A stretch of DNA of 58,047 nt from Phytophthora quininea. Taxonomy: Eukaryota > Oomycota > Peronosporomycetes > Peronosporales > Peronosporaceae. The translations under genes and the position numbers were made by a program. Of this stretch, positions 21,088-30,513 are shown one piece after another (the first letter of the stretch is position 1; each line of letters starts with the position of its first letter). Under the pieces are notes generated by a model. The model ran no database searches. It was not told where the DNA came from and worked only from the letters and a program-made list of their open reading frames with translations. The stretch covers positions 1 to 58,047 of the forward strand of contig JAAVTG010000252.1 in the NCBI GenBank assembly GCA_011947345.1, read 5' to 3'.

Positions 21088-21995
21088 GCGACGACCTTCT
21101 CAGCGGACAGGGAAGTGCCGACGACCCACTGTAGCAACCCCGTAGGATAGCTACTTTTGTTCTCTCATCGTGAATGCGTTGTAGTACATGGATTTCGTTC
21201 CTCTAGTTAACCATCTTGGTGTCAGTTGCCGGGCCAAGGACACAATCCGAGAATCGGGCAAGTTGAAGCCGCCCCAGCGTGATTAAGCAGTTGCCAGCAT
21301 CGGCGATGCCAGCCTATTGTTTCCCGGCACCAGAAACCATAGAGCACAGGGGACCTCTGTGCTCTGAGAGAAGGCCTTGTGATCTGAATGCAGTGCAAGT
21401 GGCCCGGGGGTATCGCTGACAAAGTGTCTGTTGCGTGAAGACAGCCGGTGATCCGCAGCAGCGAAGAACGGACTTCGTTGCTTGGCTGCTCATTCACTGT
21501 TGCCTTTGCTCGTGGGCACCGAGCTCTCACTTCTCCGCTGCCGTCGTTGCGGTGCTTGGTGCTCCACACACGTCATGATAGTAGCACTGCTTGATCACTT
21601 TCGCCATGTAGATTTTTACAGTAGCCAGCGCTGTCGACGAGCGAGATCAACGATCTCCATTTGCACGGCGATCAAAAGCTATTGCATGCGCTTTGCCCGC
21701 GCAAGGAGACCGACACGCTGCCGACTTGACAGCGAGCCATCCGCGTCATGCTCATCGAGCGGGTGACACCGCCCCGAAATGCCGTCGGCTTTGCGCTGGT
21801 GCCGTGGAAGCGTGTCAACGGAGCCCTGCGCTTGATCGGCGCGAGCGTGTGCAAGACAGTGCAAGGCAGGGTCTCAGCCGGCTTCCTGCGCAGGACCGGG
21901 TCTGCGGGTTGCTGGCCATTCCACCGCGGTCTTCTTGACGAGCTGCTCCTCACTTGCGCTTTCGCTTCTCAGCGGCCGAATCGAACCAAATCGCT
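21088..21995. other. Intergenic, about 0.9 kb, no supported gene
   Basis: Between the mucin-like gene and the first esterase. ORFs here lack motifs. A near-initiator CTCACTTGCGCTTTCGC lies at about 21950-21966, 30-45 nt before ATG 21996, with one mismatch to YCAYTYY. Confidence 0.4.
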
Positions 21996-23421
21996 ATGTG
22001 GAAGCTTGCTCTCATCGGATCGCTGGCGCTGCTGGGCGCGCTCACGCAGGCCCAGATCCGCGATGGCGACGAGATTTGCGTTTTGAGCGACTCGAACTCG
22101 TGCGCGCTAGACGACCTCACCACTTCGGAGTTGGACAGCAGCACGGTCATCTACCCTGGCGGCGACACGCGCTGCGCTTTCGACGACTTCTCCAACTCGA
22201 GTGTCGACTTCACCACGAACGCGACCTATTTCTTCCAGGTGTTCCCGGCGCCAGACCAGAACAAGAACAAGCTTGTGCTGTACCTCCAGGGCGGCGGCGC
22301 CTGCATTGACGACCTCACGTGCGCGTTCGGGCTGCAATGCATGTACGAGACCTTCAGCCCCAACGCCAAGCCGCTAAGCACGGGCATCCTCAACCGCTCC
22401 AACGACGAGAACCTGTTCAACGACTACAACATTGTGCACCTGCCCTACTGCACGGGCGACCTGCACATTGGGAGCCACGTCGATGAGATCGCAGACAGCG
22501 CCCTTTACTCGCTGCTGGACATGCCCCAATGTCTGGGCCACAACATGACGCTACACCAAGTGGGCTACAACAACTCCAAGGCGGTGCTCGACTGGGCGCT
22601 CGAGAACTTCCCCAACCCGGAAGAAATCATCATCAGCGGCTCGAGTGCTGGCGCTCTGGGCGCCCAAGCGCTCAGTGCGCTGGTCGCCGATATGTGGCAG
22701 GTCCGTGACAACAATATTCGATACTCGGTGCTGGCCGACAGCTACGTGGGCGTGTTGCCCAGCGACTACACGGCCGGTAAGCTCATCTCCTACTACGGCA
22801 CGTGCGACTTGGACCTCAAGATGCCGTCCAAGATCATGGACGAGTGTGAGGACGACAAGCTGACCGCGGCCGAGATGATGACGTACATGATTGAGGACGT
22901 CCCGACGGCGCAGTGGCTCTTCCTGGACAGCAAGTACGACATGACCCAGCGGTACTTCTACGCTCTAGTGGACGAAGGAATTCTGGGTTACCCGTTCACG
23001 GACCTCATCAGCGGCGAGGACTTTTTCTCGGTGCGTGACTTGCCATTGTGCTGCTGTCGCCTAGTAAACGCTAACTCGTTGGTATTTGTGTGAAATGCAG
23101 AACATGACCGCCATCATCGACGTGTACTTGAACATCAGTGACGAGGTCTCAACGTTCTACGTGGACGGCACCCAGCACGTGTTCCTCACGGTGAATGACT
23201 ACTACCACAACGCCACTCGCAGTCCTGGTGGCGAGAAGCTGGGCGACTTCCTGAAGGAATGGCTGGTGACCAACCAGTCGCTCAATGCAGAGGCCTCGGC
23301 CGGATCGCTTGCTGCCAGCGGCAACACCGCTGGGTCCTCGGCGGACTCTGCTGCAGTGAGACTTAGTGGTGCTCTGCCTTTTTCCCTGTTGACGATAGCC
23401 GCCTCGACGTTCTTCCTGTAG
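21996..23421 (+). CDS. Pectin acetylesterase/Notum-family esterase (CE13-like), GPI-anchored, copy 1
   Basis: Secreted alpha/beta-hydrolase, predicted carboxylesterase acting on pectin acetyl groups or another O-acyl substrate. Exons 21996-23030 and 23101-23421 (phase 0; 70-nt intron with GCTAAC branch-like site) give 451 aa. Signal peptide MWKLALIGSLALLGALTQA; oxyanion-type LYLQGGGACIDDLTCAFG; nucleophile SGSSAG with Ser about 217; catalytic His in GTQHVFL. Several Cys and N-glycosylation sites. The C-terminus (SGALPFSLLTIAASTFFL, preceded by small residues) looks like a GPI-attachment signal. The frame is intact. Paralogous to 25214-26548, with UNC-50 inverted between them. Confidence 0.85.
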
Positions 23422-23534
23422 GGCGTTCAAGTATGAACTAATAGATATTCCAATGAACAGGAAACATCTATTGCTCGTTGATCCACTGTTGGCATCCCGA
23501 TGCCATCGAGCACGCACTGCCTCGATCAAAGCTG

Positions 23535-24613
23535 CTAAGCATAATAATAGTGCATGGATATGTGTGCAAAGTTGATCTGTGCGCCGAACACGGCCTGCAG
23601 CACCACCGTCGAGATGAAGAGCGCCAGGACCAGAATGAGCGGGAAGAGAAACTGCTCGGTCCGGTGGAGGAACGGGAGCGCTAACGATCACAGCAGCATT
23701 TCAACAGCGTCACTCACAACTATTCAGCCCACCAGCCCTCCAACGACGCCACGTACCCATGTATCCGAGGAAGGTAATGTACGTGTAGAAGCCCCAGCCC
23801 AGCGAGTACAGCAAGTTCCCCGCCAACAAACTCACGAACGAGTTCGATGCCAACATCGGCGCCAGCAGAAACTAATCACAACAATCGCCCACAGCATTAA
23901 ATTCTCCATCTGCTGCAGAACCAATTCCCATGATTGCTCCCGCTCTCACCTGCAGCACGTAGAGGAACAGGAACAGTATGAAGAACGAGTTGCAGTGGAT
24001 GTCGAACGCAAACTGCCACTCCACTCGCTGCTCAACGTACAGCGCGTCTCCCATGCCATGGCTGCAACAAAAGACACCAAGTATCAGCATCGATCTCTCC
24101 AGTCTCACTAAAAGTATCCGCTCACTTTCTCAGTCGCAAGTGATGATTAGCGATCCACCAGCACGCGGTGGAGATCACGAGTCCGAAGGCGAGCCACTCG
24201 ATCACCACTGCATGGAATAGCAGCGACAAGTACTTGGCGGCGCTGTCCACGCGGAAGGCGACGGCCCAGGCGACGGTGGCCACCAGCAGGAAGGCGAACT
24301 GGATGGCGGCGAAGGCCGGGTCGTCTCTGGCCCAGCGATTCTTGGTCTGCTTGCGGTAGTAGGCGCTCTTGTAGACCTTGGAGGGCTGCACGCATAGCGT
24401 GACCATCTGGTAGAATGTGGCGTCCAGGTCCATCTGACGGTAGTCCAGCACGCGGGCAAAGTACTCGGGGAAGGCCGAGCACGAGCGGAACACGTCGGCG
24501 CCGGTCTTGCGGGGCTTCTTCTTGCTACGGCGGGCGCCTCCCAGTGCGTCCGAGGCCACGAACTTCATGTCGATGCTGGTGTTGGGCTGCAGCAGCTCCT
24601 CCGACGACAGCAT
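23535..24613 (-). CDS. UNC-50 homologue, multi-pass Golgi/ER membrane protein
   Basis: UNC-50 family proteins act in Golgi trafficking and receptor assembly. Four exons: 24126-24613, 23950-24061, 23757-23871, 23535-23680, with three introns (64, 78 and 76 nt, all GT-AG). Lengths sum to 861 nt, 286 aa, no frame break. Family signatures are contiguous after splicing: YRQMDLDATFYQMVTLCVQP, YYRKQTKNRWARDDPAF, VEWQFAFDIHCNSFF, and TYITFLGYMALPFLHRTEQF across introns 3. About five to six hydrophobic segments follow the Arg/Lys-rich N-terminus. Sits between and opposite to the two esterase paralogues. Confidence 0.92.
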
Positions 24614-24652
24614 CGTGATGGCTCGGGGAAGCTGTTCGTGTTATAGTGTGGG

Positions 24653-24659
24653 AAAATGA
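24653..24659 (-). promoter_or_regulatory. Oomycete initiator (INR) of UNC-50 gene
   Basis: Minus-strand TCATTTT, 40 nt upstream of the ATG at 24613, fits YCAYTYY. Confidence 0.5.
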
Positions 24660-25159
24660 ACATGTTTATTGTTTTTACAGTTTTAGCCGCAAATGAAGAA
24701 ACAGTCGGAAGAAGTTGTTGTCGCTCGGAAGGAGCTCGAACATCGGCCCACGTGATGCCCAAGAAGATTGCTGCTGTGGAGCGTGGAGAAGACCTGCGCG
24801 ATGCTGGACTCTAGCCAAGACGGGAGGGTGGCAGGCTCTGGACGCTCTCGCGAGGAAGCCACGCGAGTTGAAATGAAGAGCACTTCAGCTACTTTGCATT
24901 CTCTGCACTTGTTGCTCCTCCACAAGATTTTATAAAGGCACTCGAGCTGCTTGGGGCATGCCATGTCGAACGAGTCGCTCGCACTCCACCGAGATTCAAT
25001 GTCGACGGCGACAAACACACTTCAACTAGCAGTTGAAGTAGTTGGCACCAGCGGCACCGTGTGGGACGCAACGGGAAGACATATCGTTTAACATGGGCTA
25101 GTATAGCCTTGCAGCTCGACTACAGATTGCAAGCCTCCAACACACTCGACACAAGCTGG

Positions 25160-25175
25160 TCATTTCGGAATTTGC
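25160..25175 (+). promoter_or_regulatory. Oomycete INR plus FPR core promoter of esterase copy 2
   Basis: TCATTTC (25160-25166) and AATTTGC (25169-25175) match both consensus elements with the usual 2-nt spacing, 39 nt before ATG 25214. This selects 25214 over an in-frame ATG at 25061. Confidence 0.75.
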
Positions 25176-25213
25176 TTCGCCCGCCACACACTCGAGTCCC
25201 AATAGTCCAACCA

Positions 25214-26548
25214 ATGGTTTCTCCACTCGCGATCCTGTTTGCCGCGACGATTCTGGTTTCGGTGCAAGGCAAATCGATCTGCACGCTCAGCGACACCGAA
25301 AGCTGCGCCGTCGAAACCCTCACGCCCTCTGTGGACGATGACAGCATCCTCATCTACCCCGGAGGCAACACACGCTGCGCTTTCGACGACTACCAAGACA
25401 ATGTGACTACGTTCACGACCAATTCGACGTACTTCTTTCAAGTGTTTCCGCATCTTTCGGACAAGTCGAAGTTAATGATCTTCTTTCAAGGCGGAGGCGC
25501 TTGTGCGGGCCAAGACACTTGCGCTTTCGGGATCCAGTGTTCGCTCGGAGCTAGCGCTACACTCACCACCGTCGCGACGTCCAGCAGCGCCGGAGTGTTG
25601 AACCGCTCGCTAGACAACAACATGTTCAACGACTGGAACATCGTGTTTGTTCCGTACTGCACGGGTGACACTCACATCGGTAACCGAGTTGTGGCTCCGT
25701 ACGAAAGCGGAGTCGAAGAGATGCTTGGAAATCCGCAATGCCTCGGGCTGGACTACTCCATGTACATGAACGGGTACAACAACACCAAGGCGGTGCTCGA
25801 TTGGGCTGTGCAAAACTTCCCAGATGTAGACAACCTCATCGTGGGTGGCGAAAGCGCCGGGTCACTTGCTGCTCAGATGCACAGCGCACACATTGCAAAG
25901 CTGTGGGATATCGAAGGCAAAGGAGGAAGGTTCTCCGTGCTCCCCGACAGCTACGCTGGGGTTGTACCAAAGGACCATCCTGGATCGGAGTCGCTGTCGT
26001 TTTACGGCGCTTGTGGAAACGATTTCGATTGGACTGATGATATCGCCGCTGCGTGTGAGGCCGGCACTGCCACAACCACCGAGATGGTAGAAGCGCTGAT
26101 CGAGGCTCAGCCTGAAGGCAATTGGCTGTTCATCAACAGCAAGGGCGATCTGACACAGCGATACTTTTACGCCGTGGTGGAGGAAGGGATCGCGGGCTAC
26201 CCGTACACCGATCTGATCTCAGAGGCCGACTTCTACAGCAACCTGACCGCAATCTTGGATGCGTATGAGACTGTGAGCTCTCGCATCACCACCTTTTACG
26301 TCGAAGGCACGAAGCACGTCTTTCTCGCCGACTCGAACTTTTCAAGATACGAAAGCAAAGAGGGATTGCTGCTGGGGGACGTGATTAACGCGTGGCTAGT
26401 CTCGAATTCGAGCTTGAATTCCGACGCGACAACGCCTTCGTATTCTTCAAGTTTGCCAACTTCGACTACTGGATCAACATCAACAACACCATCAGTAACG
26501 CCAGCAACAACATCAACCACCACCAGTCCGACACCAAACTCCTGCTAA
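25214..26548 (+). CDS. Pectin acetylesterase/Notum-family esterase (CE13-like), copy 2, intronless
   Basis: Paralogue of 21996-23421. 444 aa, intact single exon. Signal peptide MVSPLAILFAATILVSVQG; IYPGGNTRCAFDDY; FFQGGGACAGQDTCAFG; nucleophile GGESAG with Ser about 214; catalytic His in GTKHVFL. The C-terminus replaces copy 1's GPI-like signal with a Ser/Thr/Pro-rich tail (TSTTGSTSTTPSVTP.. PNSC), so this form may be soluble or wall-linked. The place where copy 1 has an intron (FFS^NMT) is uninterrupted here (FYSNLT). Confidence 0.87.
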   Translation: MVSPLAILFAATILVSVQGKSICTLSDTESCAVETLTPSVDDDSILIYPGGNTRCAFDDYQDNVTTFTTNSTYFFQVFPHLSDKSKLMIFFQGGGACAGQDTCAFGIQCSLGASATLTTVATSSSAGVLNRSLDNNMFNDWNIVFVPYCTGDTHIGNRVVAPYESGVEEMLGNPQCLGLDYSMYMNGYNNTKAVLDWAVQNFPDVDNLIVGGESAGSLAAQMHSAHIAKLWDIEGKGGRFSVLPDSYAGVVPKDHPGSESLSFYGACGNDFDWTDDIAAACEAGTATTTEMVEALIEAQPEGNWLFINSKGDLTQRYFYAVVEEGIAGYPYTDLISEADFYSNLTAILDAYETVSSRITTFYVEGTKHVFLADSNFSRYESKEGLLLGDVINAWLVSNSSLNSDATTPSYSSSLPTSTTGSTSTTPSVTPATTSTTTSPTPNSC

Positions 26549-26726
26549 ATGCGCGTAGGTGTCGATCCGAAAACAACTATACACAGACGCCAGTCAACAA
26601 GAGGCACAAGGAAATCAACCTCATCGTGGGTTTCTTCTCAGGCAACTTCGACGCCTCCAACAATATTAAATATATGGTCATCTCGACAGGTAAAAGCTGC
26701 TGGAGCCACTAACCAAGTCATTTCAC

Positions 26727-28388
26727 TTACAGCCACACACCACCATCATCATCTTCCTCCACGTCTCCCTCGCCCATATCATCTGGTTGCGTGGCAACCC
26801 TGTCGTTGGTGGGAGTGTGGCGCGGCGATTCATGCGAGTATGAAGTACGTTGTACTGACCCGCGACCGCTACTCGCTTCGCTATGACAATCTTCGCGTCC
26901 ACGAAACACTTTGTGTAGCGACGACCGAAGCTGATTCATCACACTGGTGTCTTCAAATTCCTCCGAGTCCGGATTCGACGCTACTGAAGATCGCCAACTG
27001 GCTGTCCCGCTCTGCAGAGACGCAGATCTCCTCCGCTCGTTCTCCAGCTCTTCACGCACTCGCTCCAACTCATCCTGCACTTGGGCAAACTCTTGCGCCT
27101 TCTGTTGCTCTTGTTTGATCGACCGCTGCTTCTGATGCTGGGCGGCAAGGCGCAGACATTCCTCCATCTCCTGGACAGCCTCGCGGAGCTTATCTGCTTC
27201 CTGCTTTGCGGCTTCCAACTCTGCCTGGAGCTCTTCTTGCTTGCTGTCTGCTGTTGGGTCGTCTGTTAGTGGCTGGAACTTGCGCAGGTGGTCAATTTGC
27301 GGTAGACCAATTCGTGTGTGTAACTCATTGATAAGGCTAACCTTTTGGTCTTCGCGTGACGATCCTCCTGGTGCTTGGGTTGGTTTCGCGCGAGGGAACA
27401 ATTCCGTGTACTCGTCATCTTCATCAGACCCCGTGACGTCGTTCTGACCGCCACGTTGTTCTTTATTTCCTTCTTCGTACTCGATCTCCCCTGTTACATC
27501 GTTGAACGCCGTGCCGCCACGTCCAGACATGATCTCTCTTGTTGCTTCCGCCGCTGCTTGAAACTCCACCTGCGCTCGAGCTTTTGCTTCTGCCGCCTTC
27601 CGAGCTCGTCGGTTGCTCACCACGCGCTTCATGCGGCCTTTGATCTTAGTCATCAGCGCCAACTGGTTCAGTCTGTCCTTCATCTCCTGGTTGTCCTGTT
27701 GCATCTTGAACACGAGCTGTCTCTTCTCGGCCATGGCCGTGTATCTGTCTTGCCACGACTGCTGATAGGCTTGTGCCAGCGCCTGCCGACTCGAGTCTTT
27801 TGCCAACACAGCGCTCGTCCACTCGGACAAACCCTCAGCTCGCTGCAGCAGTGCCAACGCTTTGGTCTTGACGATCTCCTGCAGATGAGGAGCTGCTTGT
27901 CGCCTGCCGATCTCGATGAGCAGCTGTCCTGCTTTGATATACAGGTCAATGGCAGTGTGCGGCATCTGGCTGCGCTCGCTATCAATCGCTGACTGTGCCA
28001 ATCTCACAGCGTCCTCATAGTCGGGGCCTAGAAGCTGCGCCGGGGTGAGTTTGATCACTTCGGGCGGCTCTTCCTCTTGCTGCGGGTGGGGATCAAAAGA
28101 CGCAGAACCTTCGGAGCTCGATCGACTGATGATCGTCACGGAAGGTGCTGCGGACAGCCTCGTGCTGGAGCTAGAGCGTTGAGAAGTCTGATATTCGTCT
28201 CCAACGGCCACTGGGACTCGTTCCGGCACTGCTGTGGCGCTCTGCACGGGGCTGGAGGGAACATCGGGCCACGAGAACGAGGCAGCAGCAGGAGTAGACG
28301 CAGAGGAAGAAGTCGGAGCAGACACGGGCTGCTTGTCGGCCCGCAGCGCTCGCAGACGCGCCTCCAAGTCGAGGCGAGCGGCGGCCAT
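26727..28388 (-). CDS. MIT-domain coiled-coil protein
   Basis: 553 aa, intact frame. N-terminus MAAARLDLEARLRALRADK; a Ser/Pro-rich linker; an MIT-like three-helix bundle at about residues 125-195 (YEDAVRLAQSAIDSERS .. AIDLYIKAGQLLIEIG .. KTKALALLQRAEGL), a fold that binds ESCRT-III tails; a basic stretch (GRMKRVVSNRRARKAAEAKA); a long coiled coil at about 375-460; acidic tail. Probably acts in endosomal sorting; partner unknown. The start at 28388 is chosen because an initiator (28410-28416) lies between it and the next in-frame ATG (28448). Confidence 0.7.
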   Translation of the reverse strand: MAAARLDLEARLRALRADKQPVSAPTSSSASTPAAASFSWPDVPSSPVQSATAVPERVPVAVGDEYQTSQRSSSSTRLSAAPSVTIISRSSSEGSASFDPHPQQEEEPPEVIKLTPAQLLGPDYEDAVRLAQSAIDSERSQMPHTAIDLYIKAGQLLIEIGRRQAAPHLQEIVKTKALALLQRAEGLSEWTSAVLAKDSSRQALAQAYQQSWQDRYTAMAEKRQLVFKMQQDNQEMKDRLNQLALMTKIKGRMKRVVSNRRARKAAEAKARAQVEFQAAAEATREIMSGRGGTAFNDVTGEIEYEEGNKEQRGGQNDVTGSDEDDEYTELFPRAKPTQAPGGSSREDQKVSLINELHTRIGLPQIDHLRKFQPLTDDPTADSKQEELQAELEAAKQEADKLREAVQEMEECLRLAAQHQKQRSIKQEQQKAQEFAQVQDELERVREELENERRRSASLQSGTASWRSSVASNPDSEEFEDTSVMNQLRSSLHKVFRGREDCHSEASSGRGSVQRTSYSHESPRHTPTNDRVATQPDDMGEGDVEEDDDGGVWL

Positions 28389-28409
28389 CTCGATGCGCTG
28401 GATTCTCAG

Positions 28410-28416
28410 AAAGTGA
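28410..28416 (-). promoter_or_regulatory. Oomycete initiator (INR) of MIT gene
   Basis: Minus-strand TCACTTT, 22 nt upstream of ATG 28388, fits YCAYTYY. Only about 80 bp separate the two divergent starts (28388 and 28472). Confidence 0.5.
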
Positions 28417-28471
28417 TGGCTATCTAATAGTAACAGTCTTTTCCACACAAATTACTTAGCGCGAAGCCGCC

Positions 28472-29447
28472 ATGGCTGCGAAGGCCCCAACTGCAGCCGC
28501 AAGACTCCCGGAGCTCACGGTCAAGACGCTGGGGAGCTGGAAGATGCGATCGATGTAGTCTCTGAGAAGGCGCTGAGCAACGACGGTTGTGCCACGTGTA
28601 CGCGGACGTGTCCTCCAAGCTGGAGCAGAATTGTTGCAGGAAAAGCCTGGTGAAAACATCCGCGACAGTTGACGGGTTGGTCCACCAACTGCTGGAGGGA
28701 CCACAGCCCTGGGAGATTGTGTTCCCAACGAAGGAGACAGCAAGTAAAGAGATTTGGCAGCAACAAGATTGGGCTGGAGGAACCACAAAGACTAGGAAAA
28801 CTGCAAGGAACTCATTGTCGGCAGTGATATCTTCAGGCTTTGGCGTGCCTCGCAAAATTGGCACGAGAAGTTCTATGTGTCTCAGCCAATTGTGGTAAAA
28901 GGGCCCTTCCAGACCTCGACGGAGGCGAAAGAGCGAAGGTCGAAGTGCACCCGGTTCGCCACGTCTTCCTCCGGCAATGTTAGCGAGAACTCGATAAAAG
29001 AGAAGCGATTGGATGAACGATAAAGGCTCTGAGAAGATGGAGCAGCGTAAAATCAGCACCTGTTGGTTCCTCGGAGCACTGCGCCGGTTGAAACTGCAAC
29101 CATATAAAATGCTGCTCAATGCTCGCCAGAATATTGCTGGCAGTGTTGAATTTGTGGATCCATCTGAAGTCCCGGACGAGGTGAGTTGGGAAGCATTACG
29201 CGCTCTTGTCGAGTCCACATGTTCTCGACTGGAATCTGCCGCAAAGGACCCGATTGTCCAAGTTCTTTTGGCTAGTGAAAGTCAAACTGAAAGTACTGAA
29301 TGAAAAACTCTGGCTGCTCGTGTTCAGGGTGTCCTTGATCTTCGCTCTAAAGGGTGGGATGCCGACGCTGTGAAGGCCGAGAAAGTGTGCGCTGAAAGTG
29401 CCGAAGCTGTTCGGCTGTTAAATCACTTTGCTGGCTGCGTTCTTTGA
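28472..29447 (+). pseudogene. MIF4G (eIF4G-like) gene, degenerate tandem copy A
   Basis: Collinear with copy B (29463-30413): LPELTVKTLG and EKALSND, then CHVYADVSSKLEQNC .. LVKTSATVDGLVHQLLEG match SVKTLQKL, ENALRHG, VHMYAEMCAKLEIRC .. MVKTFSCDGLFHSSLEE, and the end VLDLRSKGWDADAVKAEKV matches FLVDLRAKGWDLDAMEEQKV. At least three frame changes plus an in-frame TGA at 29301-29303 in the last block. Some could be missing bases, but it has diverged much more from the MIF4G pattern than copy B, so loss of function is likely. Starts only about 80 bp from the divergent MIT gene. Confidence 0.55.
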
Positions 29448-29462
29448 AGCAAGCGCTTTGAC

Positions 29463-30413
29463 ATGGACGAGCTAAGCGTCAAGACGCTGCAAAAGCTGCA
29501 GGGTGCTGTGACCACCATTTTCGAGAATGCGCTGCGCCATGGCCACTTTGTTCACATGTACGCCGAGATGTGTGCGAAGCTGGAGATTCGTTGCTGGCTG
29601 CGGGATATGGTCAAGACATTCAGCTGCGACGGCTTGTTTCACTCTTCTTTGGAGGAAGAACCGCCCCGCAAGGTCGCTGGCCCATTCGAGTCGAAAAATA
29701 CGGCCCTGGACAAACTGACGATGGAGCTGCACGAAGCTCCGTCGAGCTTGGTCGACTGCGGACTGACGTTTGTGGATGGAATGATTGCCCGGCTGTGGCA
29801 AGACCAGGAGCGCAAGAAGTGTTGCTTCTCTGGGCCGATTGACATTGGCGGTTCTTTCAATAATCCCTCCCAAGCCACCAGAAGCGCCAAGATGATGCAC
29901 CCCGTTCGCCATGCTCTACTGAGATGCTGCGAGCGAGAACTCGAAGTGGACACGAGCAACGTGCTAAACCGCGACGCCAGCCTTTCCAAGAAGCGAAAGG
30001 TGGGGGCATGAAGCTTTCTTGGGGCGCTGTATCGACGCAAACTCGTGAACGAGGACACGATCCACGCGTGTATCGAGATGTTGCTGGATATCCGTCAAAA
30101 CGTGGCTTGAGACTTCCAACTGCTGAAGCCGACCGAAATGTCTGATGAAGGCAATCTGGAAGCAGTGTGCGAGTTGCTCGAAGCTGTGGGTAGACTCCTG
30201 GAGACGGCGGATAGCGACTCGCGCCTATCCAAGTACATTTGGGTGCTAAAGCACAAAGTGAACGCTGGAGCTGTTTCGGAGGTTGTTCAATCTCGCGTGA
30301 AATTCCTCGTTGACCTCCGTGCGAAGGGATGGGATCTGGACGCGATGGAAGAGCAGAAAGTGTACACGGAGATCACTGCGGCTGTCAAGGGCAAGACACC
30401 GCCAACATCGTAA
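29463..30413 (+). CDS. Small MIF4G-domain (eIF4G-like) protein, tandem copy B
   Basis: HEAT-type MIF4G domain similar to the middle domain of translation initiation factor eIF4G, which binds eIF4A and RNA. Starts MDELSVKTLQKLQG at 29463, then FENALRHGHFVHMYAEMCAKL (helix 1b/2a), LGALYRRKLVNEDTIHACIEMLL, NLEAVCELLEAVGRLLE and VQSRVKFLVDLRAKGWD, in eIF4G order. Only the MIF4G part is present: no eIF4E-binding motif, MA3 or W2 domain. Three base losses close together (30002-30006, 30015-30017, 30021-30024) sum to one codon. A TGA at 30108-30110 between IRQNVA and the next block remains unexplained (true stop, substitution error, or missed intron). Confidence 0.6.
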
Positions 30414-30513
30414 GCATCTGCCGAAGATCGACGCGAGCCGCCTTGCAAATTTATCTTGTAGCGTGAACATTTTAATCAACGGTGGTCCCCAAAATCACCA
30501 TATTTCGCCTACA

